Assembly (NCBI GenBank): GCA_017399325.1
Contig: JAFQDY010000121.1
Span: forward strand, 1 to 11,289
DNA length: 11,289 nucleotides
Reading direction: 5' to 3'
From: Oscillospiraceae bacterium
GTDB lineage: Bacteria; Bacillota; Clostridia; Oscillospirales; Oscillospiraceae
Under the pieces are notes generated by a model that made no database searches, had not been told where the DNA came from, and worked only from the letters and a program-made list of their open reading frames with translations. Shown one piece after another: positions 1 to 5,767 of this stretch. A program made the translations under genes and the position numbers. How positions within the stretch are numbered: position 1 is the first letter of the stretch; each line of letters opens with the position of its first letter.

Positions 1-404
1 ACAGGATGAACAGTCATGCTTGCCGTGCGGGTAATAAAAGACTTTTTGGTACATACGGCAAGTGGGATGCCGATCGAATGTCCACCACCAAGCACCAACG
101 AAACTGTCGGTTTCTTCATACCGGCGATCATTTCTGCGATGGCAAGGCCGGCTTCGATGTCACCGCCTACCGTGTTTAGGAGCAACAAAAGACCATCTAT
201 CTCTTCGCTCTCTTCAAGACCTGCCAGAAGCGGCAAAATATGCTCATATTTTGTTGTTTTTACATTCTCCGGCAGTACCTGATGGCCCTCAATTTGACCG
301 ATTATTGTCAGCGTATAGATACTTCCGTTGCTGTTTTTTGTTACATCAGCGCCCAATTCCAGCAACTTGTCCTGTTCTTCGTTCAGATTTTTCTTTTCTT
401 CCAT
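1..404 (-). CDS. tepA: TepA-type ClpP-fold serine protease (3' end outside window)
   Basis: This is the amino-terminal 134 residues of a ClpP-class peptidase of the translocation-enhancing protein TepA (Bacillus YmfB) type, cut by the left window edge. The family has the ClpP/crotonase fold but is distinct from ClpP. Residues about 29-50 (IYTLTIIGQIEGH, then a KTTKYEH block) are typical. They are followed by NTVGGDIEAGLAIAE near 77-91 and by GGGHSIGIP near 106-114, which carries the likely nucleophile Ser110. The last codons encode TVHP with the likely catalytic His133; the third catalytic residue lies outside the window. No signal peptide or membrane segment is visible. The ATG at 404 is preferred because it sits 8 nt from a GGGAGG ribosome binding site; an in-frame ATG at 410 is only about 2 nt from it. 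The gene diverges from the TSCPD gene. The protein's substrate cannot be told from sequence, and the TepA name rests on the KTTKYEH/GGGHS pattern. Confidence 0.85.
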   Translation of the reverse strand, partial: MEEKKNLNEEQDKLLELGADVTKNSNGSIYTLTIIGQIEGHQVLPENVKTTKYEHILPLLAGLEESEEIDGLLLLLNTVGGDIEAGLAIAEMIAGMKKPTVSLVLGGGHSIGIPLAVCTKKSFITRTASMTVHP

Positions 405-448
405 TGTCATTCCCTCCCAACATAGGATAACCGGGAAAAACAAAAGAA

Positions 449-470
449 TTCACACTTGCAAGATTGTGAA
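449..470. promoter_or_regulatory. inverted repeat, possible operator
   Basis: TTCACA (449-454) and TGTGAA (465-470) form perfect 6 bp arms around a 10 bp centre. That centre contains the 8 bp palindrome CTTGCAAG (455-462). The element covers the -35 box of the plus-strand promoter and the expected start of the minus-strand transcript, so a dimeric regulator bound here could affect both genes. No specific regulator is recognised. The A/T-rich context raises the odds of chance symmetry. Confidence 0.3.
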
Positions 471-484
471 AATTATCTTATAAT
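456..484 (+). promoter_or_regulatory. sigma-A-like promoter for TSCPD gene
   Basis: TTGCAA (456-461) is followed by a 17 nt spacer and a perfect TATAAT (479-484). The start point would fall near 491, about 30 nt before the ATG at 522. A ribosome binding site, AGAAAGGA (507-514), lies 7 nt before that ATG. The box quality and spacing make this the best-looking promoter in the window. Confidence 0.7.
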
Positions 485-502
485 AGCCTAAGAAATTTGC
501 AA
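475..502 (-). promoter_or_regulatory. candidate promoter for tepA-like gene
   Basis: Read on the minus strand, TTGCAA (497-502) is followed after 16 nt by TAAGAT (475-480), a moderate sigma-A-like match. Transcription would start near 468 and leave a leader of about 60 nt before the ATG at 404. The -10 overlaps the -10 of the opposing plus-strand promoter. Prediction by eye only. Confidence 0.4.
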
Positions 503-521
503 ACGCAGAAAGGAATACACT

Positions 522-773
522 ATGCAATTCGAATACAAAACTAAAGGCACGTGTTCTCAAATGATCTTCTTTGATGTAGATGAGGGGAAAATCCATAATG
601 TGGCATTTATGGGCGGCTGCAACGGAAACCTGCAAGGGATCAGCAAACTGGTTGAAGGTATGGATATTGACGAGGCGATCTCCAGACTCGATGGCATTCA
701 TTGTGGTGCAAAGCCTACCTCCTGCCCTGACCAACTTGCCAATGCGCTGAAAAAGGCCAAGGCAAAACTCTAA
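522..773 (+). CDS. small four-cysteine TSCPD-domain protein (TIGR03905 type)
   Basis: This is an 83-residue soluble protein of unknown function, matching the small TIGR03905 / TSCPD family common in Clostridia. The family is known for about 85 residues and four conserved cysteines. Here they are Cys11 (GTCSQ), Cys33 (GGCNGN), Cys61 (HCGAK) and Cys68 in the namesake TSCPD motif at 66-70. The spacing suggests metal or Fe-S binding, but that is inference. A related TSCPD segment occurs at the end of some B12-dependent ribonucleotide reductases, which is the only functional hint. The short protein ends in a lysine-rich tail (KKAKAKL). It is the only plus-strand gene here, with its own promoter (456-484), ribosome binding site (507-514) and terminator (779-806), so it is probably monocistronic. 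Family assignment is strong; function is unknown. Confidence 0.88.
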   Translation: MQFEYKTKGTCSQMIFFDVDEGKIHNVAFMGGCNGNLQGISKLVEGMDIDEAISRLDGIHCGAKPTSCPDQLANALKKAKAKL

Positions 774-778
774 AAGCA

Positions 779-806
779 AACCCCACAGACAAATGTCTGT
801 GGGGTT
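779..806. terminator. bidirectional intrinsic terminator between TSCPD gene and engB
   Basis: A perfect 12 bp stem (779-790 with 795-806; core CCCCACAGAC / GTCTGTGGGG) closes an AAAT loop. On the plus strand it is followed by a T-rich stretch (TTATTATTATG). On the minus strand it is followed by TTTGCTTTT. It sits 5 bp after the TSCPD stop and 4 bp after the engB stop, so it can end both convergent transcripts. Confidence 0.9.
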
Positions 807-810
807 ATTA

Positions 811-1395
811 TTATGTTTCCGCGGTATCTAAGATCATACGAACCAATGCATCGCGGCCTGCACCGGATTGGGCTGAAAACGGAATCACCTGACATTGCTC
901 CGGTAATTCCAGGTCCTGACGGATCCGTGCCATGTTGGGCTTGATTTCGCTTTTTTTCAGTTTGTCCAACTTATTGGCAACCACCACAAACGGACAGCCG
1001 CTTTCCATAAACCAGTTTGCCATCGTAATGTCGTTATTTGTGGGGGCGTGCCGGGCATCCACGATCATAACACCAAGGTCGATTCGCTGGGCAGAAAAGT
1101 AATTTTCCATCAATTTGCCCCAGCGTTCCTTTTCCTTTTGGGATACCTTTGCATATCCGTATCCCGGAAGGTCCACAAAATAACAACATTTATCAATAGT
1201 GAAATAGTTGACGTGGATGGTTTTACCGGGTTTGTCGCCAACACGGGCAAAGTTTTTCCGGTTTAGTATCCGGTTGATCACAGAAGACTTACCAACATTG
1301 GACTTGCCTGCAAAGGCGATCTCAGGCAAGCGATTTCCCGGGAAATCCTTAGGTGACGCAGCAGAGATCAGGAATTCAACATTATTAAAATTCAT
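811..1395 (-). CDS. engB: ribosome biogenesis GTP-binding protein EngB/YsxC
   Basis: This is a TrmE-Era-EngA-YihA family GTPase of 194 residues, normal for the family, needed for late 50S subunit assembly in Bacillus (YsxC). The GTPase motifs are in standard order: G1 GKSNVGKS at 30-37, a PGKT switch I at 56-59, G3 DLPGYGYAKV from 75, G4 NKLD at 141-144 and G5 SAQ at 174-176. The DLPGYGYA sequence is diagnostic for EngB rather than Era or Der. No membrane segment is present. The start is secure: a GAGGT ribosome binding site lies 6 nt before the ATG and overlaps the TGA stop of lon, which ends 8 nt upstream. Translation is therefore probably coupled to lon. It is the last gene of the tig-clpP-clpX-lon-engB run and is followed by a strong terminator. 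The lon-engB pairing is also seen in Bacillus (lonA-ysxC). Confidence 0.96.
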   Translation of the reverse strand: MNFNNVEFLISAASPKDFPGNRLPEIAFAGKSNVGKSSVINRILNRKNFARVGDKPGKTIHVNYFTIDKCCYFVDLPGYGYAKVSQKEKERWGKLMENYFSAQRIDLGVMIVDARHAPTNNDITMANWFMESGCPFVVVANKLDKLKKSEIKPNMARIRQDLELPEQCQVIPFSAQSGAGRDALVRMILDTAET

Positions 1396-1403
1396 ACGTT
1401 ACC

Positions 1404-3806
1404 TCACTGCTGGATCACGCGGTTTCTGGAAATGTTTTTCATATCCTCATGGATCTCCGGGATCATTGTAGGGATCATTTCCTTTGCTTTGTTCAGCGCT
1501 GTATCAAGAACTGTGTCAACAGATTGTGCCGTAACAAAGTTCAATGCTTTTCGTACGATCGGGTCGATCTCATTCAGGTCTGGCTCGTTATCCTTAGGAA
1601 TAATGACCGTACGAATGCCGTGGCGCATAGCAGCCATCGTCTTTTCCTTCAGGCCGCCTATGGGCAGAACACGGCCGCGGATAGAGATCTCACCTGTCAT
1701 AGCGATATCCCGTCTTACGGAAACGCCGGTCAATGCTGAAACCATCGCCGTACAGACTGCGATACCGGCAGAAGGACCATCCTTGGGTACTGCCCCTTCG
1801 GGGAAATGCACATGAATATCCGTTGTTTTGTAAAAATCTGCAGGAACGCCTAATTTCAGGCAATTTGCGCGAATATAACTGAGGGCTGCGTGGGCAGATT
1901 CCTTCATCACATCGCCCAGGTTGCCTGTCAATTCCAGTTTGCCGGTGCCTTCCATTACATTGACTTCCACTTCAAGCGTCTCACCGCCAACAGATGTCCA
2001 GGCAAGACCGGTTACCAAGCCGACTTGGTCAGCATAGGGCAAGCGGTCGGGCAGGAACTTTCTCGTACCAAGGAATGCCTCTGTGTTTGAACCGGTTACG
2101 GTGATGCGCTTCAAATCGGCATCAGAGATAAACCGCATATCGGCTTTTCTGCAAATTTCAGCAATGGCCCGTTCCAGATTGCGAACGCCGGACTCCCGTG
2201 TGTAGCAACGGATAATTTCCCGAATGCCGTCATCAGTGATCTTAAGTTGGGTTTTCTTTAAACCGTGTTTGGACAGTTGCTTGGGAATCAAGTGGTTTTT
2301 CGCGATCATTAACTTTTCTTCGTCCGTATAAGAACCCAGTTCGATGATCTCCATTCTGTCAAGCAAAGGTCTGGGAATGGTATCCAGTGTGTTTGCCGTG
2401 GTGATAAACATCGCATTGCTCAAATCGAAAGGAATCTCAAGGTAGTGATCCCGATAGGTTTTGTTCTGTTCACCGTCCAGCACCTCCAGCAGTGCCGCGC
2501 TGGGGTCACCGCGGTAATCAGAACCCATTTTATCCACCTCGTCGAGAAGAAGAACGGGATTGGAACTACCGGCCTGTATGAGCGCCGAGAGGATTCTGCC
2601 GGGCATCGCGCCCACATAGGTTTTTCTGTGGCCGCGGATATCTGCCTCATCGTGTACACCACCCAAGGCAATTCGTGCCATCTTGCGGTTCAGGCTCTTG
2701 GCAACAGAGTATGCGATTGATGTTTTACCCACGCCCGGAGGGCCTACAAGGCAAAGAATCTGGGGTGGCATTTCCGGTGCGACCTGGCGGACTGCAATGG
2801 TCTCTAAAATGCGCTCTTTCACCTTTTTAAGACCGTAATGATCTTTTTCCAGAATCTTCTGAGCTGCAGAAACATCAATTCGTTCTTTCGTTGCAATATT
2901 CCATGGCAATTCCAGCACCGTATCCAAATAATTACGAAGCACAGATGCCTCTGCAGAGCCATATGGTTGCTTTTTTAACCGTTGAAGATCTTTCAAAAGT
3001 TTCTGTTCGGAGACTTCGGGCAAATTCAAAAGAAGAATGTTCTTTTCATATTCCGAGAACTCTGCCAGATCGTCGCCTTCGCCAAGTTCTTCGCGAATGG
3101 ATTTCATTTGTTCACGCAGATAGTAATCCCGCTGCTCCTGATCCATATTGGCGCGGGTCTTTTCCTGAATGTCCGCCTCGATATGAAGAACCTGTATCTC
3201 TTGCTGCAACAACTTCAGTGTCTGCTCCAAACGACGAACCGGGTTCAACTGAGCAAGCATTTTTGCCTTGTCCCGATAGTCAATACCGGAATTTTGCGCA
3301 ATGGCGTCTGCGATGTATCCGCAACTTTCAGATGCCAGAATTTTTAGTTGAACAGTATGGGCCGGATGCTCCACCAAATCGCAGTAACTGTTATAAAGCA
3401 TAGTTGCTTCACGGCAGAGTGCTCTGCTTCGAAGAGTCTCTTTGACCACGGTTTCCGCAACGACCTCCACATCACCTGCCAAGTACGGTTCATTCTGCGT
3501 GGGCATAACAATTCTTGCCCGGCACAAACCGGCTACCAGCACGCGAACATCGTCATTTTTTGATTTTAACACCTGCTTTATTTTACAAACTGTTCCTATG
3601 GTGTACAGTTCGTTAAAACCGGGATCGTCATCAAGAATATCTTTCTGCGGTGTCAATAATAACATTTGGTCGTGTTTCATTGCATACTCCAATGCCAATG
3701 CGGATTTAATACGACCAACATCAAAATGGACAGTCTGCTCAGGGAAAATTGCTAAGCCTCGCAAAGCCAAGACCGGCAAGCGACCGGATACAAATTTATC
3801 GCTCAT
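1404..3806 (-). CDS. lon: ATP-dependent endopeptidase La (LonA)
   Basis: LonA is the cytosolic AAA+ serine protease that degrades misfolded and regulatory proteins. With the start at 3806 it has 800 residues, usual for bacterial LonA. An N-terminal substrate-binding domain opens with LPVLALRGLAIFP near 10-22. A helical linker follows. The AAA+ module has Walker A GPPGVGKT at 355-362, Walker B LLLDEVDK at 419-426, sensor-1 Asn472 and a probable arginine finger at Arg484. The C-terminal protease domain carries PKDGPSAG with catalytic Ser679 and GGLKEK with Lys720, the Ser-Lys dyad. Nothing essential is missing. The ATG at 3806 is chosen because AGGAAGGAG (3814-3822) lies 7 nt upstream; an in-frame ATG at 3812 is only 1 nt from it. 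The gene lies between clpX (60 bp, with a terminator-like hairpin) and engB (8 bp). Confidence 0.97.
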   Translation of the reverse strand: MSDKFVSGRLPVLALRGLAIFPEQTVHFDVGRIKSALALEYAMKHDQMLLLTPQKDILDDDPGFNELYTIGTVCKIKQVLKSKNDDVRVLVAGLCRARIVMPTQNEPYLAGDVEVVAETVVKETLRSRALCREATMLYNSYCDLVEHPAHTVQLKILASESCGYIADAIAQNSGIDYRDKAKMLAQLNPVRRLEQTLKLLQQEIQVLHIEADIQEKTRANMDQEQRDYYLREQMKSIREELGEGDDLAEFSEYEKNILLLNLPEVSEQKLLKDLQRLKKQPYGSAEASVLRNYLDTVLELPWNIATKERIDVSAAQKILEKDHYGLKKVKERILETIAVRQVAPEMPPQILCLVGPPGVGKTSIAYSVAKSLNRKMARIALGGVHDEADIRGHRKTYVGAMPGRILSALIQAGSSNPVLLLDEVDKMGSDYRGDPSAALLEVLDGEQNKTYRDHYLEIPFDLSNAMFITTANTLDTIPRPLLDRMEIIELGSYTDEEKLMIAKNHLIPKQLSKHGLKKTQLKITDDGIREIIRCYTRESGVRNLERAIAEICRKADMRFISDADLKRITVTGSNTEAFLGTRKFLPDRLPYADQVGLVTGLAWTSVGGETLEVEVNVMEGTGKLELTGNLGDVMKESAHAALSYIRANCLKLGVPADFYKTTDIHVHFPEGAVPKDGPSAGIAVCTAMVSALTGVSVRRDIAMTGEISIRGRVLPIGGLKEKTMAAMRHGIRTVIIPKDNEPDLNEIDPIVRKALNFVTAQSVDTVLDTALNKAKEMIPTMIPEIHEDMKNISRNRVIQQ

Positions 3807-3813
3807 GTCCATA

Positions 3814-3822
3814 CTCCTTCCT
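3814..3822 (-). promoter_or_regulatory. ribosome binding site fixing the lon start
   Basis: AGGAAGGAG on the minus strand ends 7 nt before the ATG at 3806 (which reads ATGAGCGAT). It is only 1 nt from the in-frame ATG at 3812, so the shorter product is favoured. It begins 10 nt after the T-run of the upstream hairpin. Confidence 0.8.
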
Positions 3823-3831
3823 GAATAAACC

Positions 3832-3856
3832 AAAAAAGGGGTAGAATACTACCCCT
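3832..3856 (-). terminator. intrinsic terminator or attenuator between clpX and lon
   Basis: On the minus strand an 8 bp stem (AGGGGTAG / CTACCCCT, 3849-3856 with 3837-3844) closes a TATT loop. Six T residues (3837-3832) follow, the first of them paired in the stem. It begins about 10 nt after the clpX stop and ends just before the lon ribosome binding site. It would separate tig-clpP-clpX from lon-engB or reduce readthrough into them. Confidence 0.8.
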
Positions 3857-3865
3857 CTTACGGTA

Positions 3866-5110
3866 TCACTTATTTGCAATCAATTTTTCGCGGGGCTTTG
3901 TTTTATCCCGCACGATCTTCGGCTCTTTTCCGTCAACGGATTCCGGTGTAATAATCACCTTTTTGATGGAAAGATCCGAAGGGATCACATACATGATCTT
4001 TGTCATAGTTTCTTCCATAACTGCACGCAAGCCCCGAGCGCCGATCTGACGGTCGACAGCCTTTTTTGCAACAGCATCCAGCGCCTTTGCCTGGAATTCC
4101 AATTCTACATTATCCATGGCCAGCAGCGCCTGATATTGCTTGGTCAAAGCGTTTTTAGGCTCAGTAAGGATCCTGACCAAATCCTCTTGATTCAGGCCTT
4201 GCAGGCTTGTAATGACCGGCATACGACCGACCAACTCGGGAATAATACCGAACTTGATCAGATCGTGAGGCTGAACCTGAGAAAGCAATTTGCCAATGTC
4301 GCGCTCATTTTTGCTTTGCACCGGCGCATCAAAACCAATGGCGGATTTATCCGTTCTGGTTTCAATAATTTTGTCCAGTCCGTCAAATGCACCGCCGCAA
4401 ATGAACAGAATGTTCGATGTATCAACAGGGATCGTTTCCTGCTGAGGGTGCTTTCTGCCGCCCTGAGGGGGTACATTGGCAACTGTTCCCTCTAATATCT
4501 TCAGCAACGCCTGCTGAACACCCTCGCCGGAAACATCACGGGTTATGGATGTATTTTCACTCTTGCGAGCGATCTTATCCATCTCATCAATGTAGATAAT
4601 TCCACGCTCTGCCCGCTCTAAATCGAACTCTGCGGCCTGCAGTAATCTAACGAGGATATTCTCCACGTCATCACCTACATAGCCTGCTTCGGTCAATGTT
4701 GTAGCGTCAGCAATGGCAAAGGGAACGTCCAAAATCTTGGCCAAGGTCTGGGCAAAGAGGGTCTTGCCGGAACCGGTGGGGCCAATGAGCAAAATATTGC
4801 TTTTTTGTAGTTCCACATCAGAATTGGATGCTAAATAAATTCGCTTATAATGGTTATAAACCGCAACGGACAGGGCGATTTTCGCCGCATCCTGGCCGAT
4901 AATATAACCGTCCATATATGCCTTCATTTCTGCCGGTGTCGGCAGATTTTGCGGTATTTCAGAACTGTGCTCGTCTTCGCGCAGCAAATCACAGCAGGCT
5001 TGCACACAATCACTACAGATGTATACGCCAGGACCCGCAATCAACCGCGCTTGCGTCTCGCTTTTGCCGCAGAACGAGCAACTGATGGACTGCTCATCTG
5101 TTTTAGACAT
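3866..5110 (-). CDS. clpX: ClpX, ATP-dependent unfoldase of ClpXP
   Basis: ClpX is the hexameric AAA+ unfoldase that recognises substrates and feeds them to ClpP. With the start at 5110 it has 414 residues, normal length. The N-terminal zinc-binding domain has Cys11, Cys14, Cys32 and Cys35. Walker A GPTGSGKT is at 110-117, the pore loop GYVG at 143-146 and Walker B IIYIDEMD at 171-178. The IGF tripeptide at 258-260 is the loop that docks into ClpP and shows this is a true ClpP partner. The ATG at 5110 gives the usual MSKxDE beginning; the AAAGGCGG ribosome binding site is 9 nt away. An in-frame TTG at 5116 has comparable spacing and would add two residues, so the exact start is slightly uncertain. 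It follows clpP after 24 bp. Confidence 0.97.
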   Translation of the reverse strand: MSKTDEQSISCSFCGKSETQARLIAGPGVYICSDCVQACCDLLREDEHSSEIPQNLPTPAEMKAYMDGYIIGQDAAKIALSVAVYNHYKRIYLASNSDVELQKSNILLIGPTGSGKTLFAQTLAKILDVPFAIADATTLTEAGYVGDDVENILVRLLQAAEFDLERAERGIIYIDEMDKIARKSENTSITRDVSGEGVQQALLKILEGTVANVPPQGGRKHPQQETIPVDTSNILFICGGAFDGLDKIIETRTDKSAIGFDAPVQSKNERDIGKLLSQVQPHDLIKFGIIPELVGRMPVITSLQGLNQEDLVRILTEPKNALTKQYQALLAMDNVELEFQAKALDAVAKKAVDRQIGARGLRAVMEETMTKIMYVIPSDLSIKKVIITPESVDGKEPKIVRDKTKPREKLIANK

Positions 5111-5134
5111 GAACAACGTCCGCCTTTCTAATTA

Positions 5135-5716
5135 TTAATGCCGTTCAAGGACACGGTCAATGATGCCAAATTCCTTGGCCTCCTCGGAGGTCATAAAGTT
5201 ATCGCGCTCGCAGGCGTCAGTAACTTCTTCAATAGATTTACCGGTATTTTCAGCCAAAATGCGATTCATACGGGCCTTGATGGTCTCCAAGCGCTTCATA
5301 TGAATGGCCATATCCGTGATCTGACCCTGCGTACCTGCAGAAGGCTGGTGGATCATAATCTCGGAGTTAGGCAGTGCCATACGCTTACCTTTTGTACCGG
5401 CAGAGAGCAAAAACGCGCCCATAGATGCAGCCATACCAACGCAAATCGTCGCAACATCGCACTTAATGTACTGCATGGTATCGTAAATGGCCATACCGGC
5501 TGTCACACTGCCGCCGGGACTGTTGATATAGAACTGAATGTCCTTGTCCGGATCTTGCGCCTCCAGATACAGAAGATGTGCTACTATCAGACTTGCAGTG
5601 GTATCATTCACTTCTTCTGACAGGAAAATGATTCGGTCGTTAAGCAGTCGGGAGAAAATGTCGTAACTGCGCTCGCCGCGACTGGTCTGTTCAACAACAT
5701 AGGGTACTAAACTCAT
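5135..5716 (-). CDS. clpP: ClpP, ATP-dependent protease proteolytic subunit
   Basis: ClpP is the serine peptidase that forms two stacked heptameric rings and works with ClpX, encoded next in the operon. The protein has 193 residues. The catalytic triad lies at the canonical positions: Ser98 in GMAAS, His123 in MIHQP and Asp172 in ERDNFM. The N-terminal MSLVPYVVEQT and RGERSYDIFSRLL blocks are typical, as is the INSPGGSVTAGMAIYDT stretch at 65-81. The ATG at 5716 is fixed by a perfect AAAGGAGG ribosome binding site (5724-5731) 7 nt upstream; an upstream in-frame ATG at 5755 lacks such support. It lies 51 bp after tig and 24 bp before clpX, consistent with a tig-clpP-clpX operon. No CtsR-type repeat is visible upstream of it. 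Confidence 0.98.
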   Translation of the reverse strand: MSLVPYVVEQTSRGERSYDIFSRLLNDRIIFLSEEVNDTTASLIVAHLLYLEAQDPDKDIQFYINSPGGSVTAGMAIYDTMQYIKCDVATICVGMAASMGAFLLSAGTKGKRMALPNSEIMIHQPSAGTQGQITDMAIHMKRLETIKARMNRILAENTGKSIEEVTDACERDNFMTSEEAKEFGIIDRVLERH

Positions 5717-5723
5717 GGTTATG

Positions 5724-5731
5724 CCTCCTTT
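5724..5731 (-). promoter_or_regulatory. strong ribosome binding site of clpP
   Basis: AAAGGAGG on the minus strand lies 7 nt before the clpP ATG. Its first three bases belong to the right arm of the TTTCAAG-C-CTTGAAA palindrome at 5729-5743. Confidence 0.85.
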
Positions 5732-5743
5732 CAAGGCTTGAAA
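5729..5743. repeat. perfect short palindrome upstream of clpP
   Basis: On the minus strand TTTCAAG and CTTGAAA are exact inverted copies separated by one C. The single-base centre rules out a normal RNA hairpin of full length, so a DNA-level site or chance is more likely. It overlaps the clpP ribosome binding site. It does not match the known CtsR direct repeat or the CIRCE element. Confidence 0.35.
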
Positions 5744-5767
5744 CATTCTAACCATTTATATGGGAAA

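Noticed and set aside
62..430. Plus-strand frames at the left edge
   Set aside because: The minus strand encodes a clear TepA-type protease here, with a matching ribosome binding site.
2891..3403. 170-codon plus-strand frame opposite lon
   Set aside because: It is antisense to the conserved LonA N-terminal region, and its composition shows no domain pattern.
3807..3833. Longer lon starting at TTG 3833 or ATG 3812
   Set aside because: TTG 3833 lies upstream of the ribosome binding site and next to the terminator. ATG 3812 is 1 nt from the Shine-Dalgarno. The ATG at 3806 has a 7 nt spacing.
3857..3960. Possible lon promoter in the 3' end of clpX
   Set aside because: TTGACG- and TTGATT-like boxes exist on the minus strand, but none has a good -10 at 16-18 nt, and any transcript would still cross the hairpin.
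5138..5620. 160-codon plus-strand frame opposite clpP
   Set aside because: It is the shadow of a canonical ClpP with a full catalytic triad; no ribosome binding site or family motif was seen.
5717..5755. Longer clpP start at ATG 5755
   Set aside because: It has no ribosome binding site, and the extra residues do not match ClpP, whereas ATG 5716 follows a perfect AAAGGAGG.
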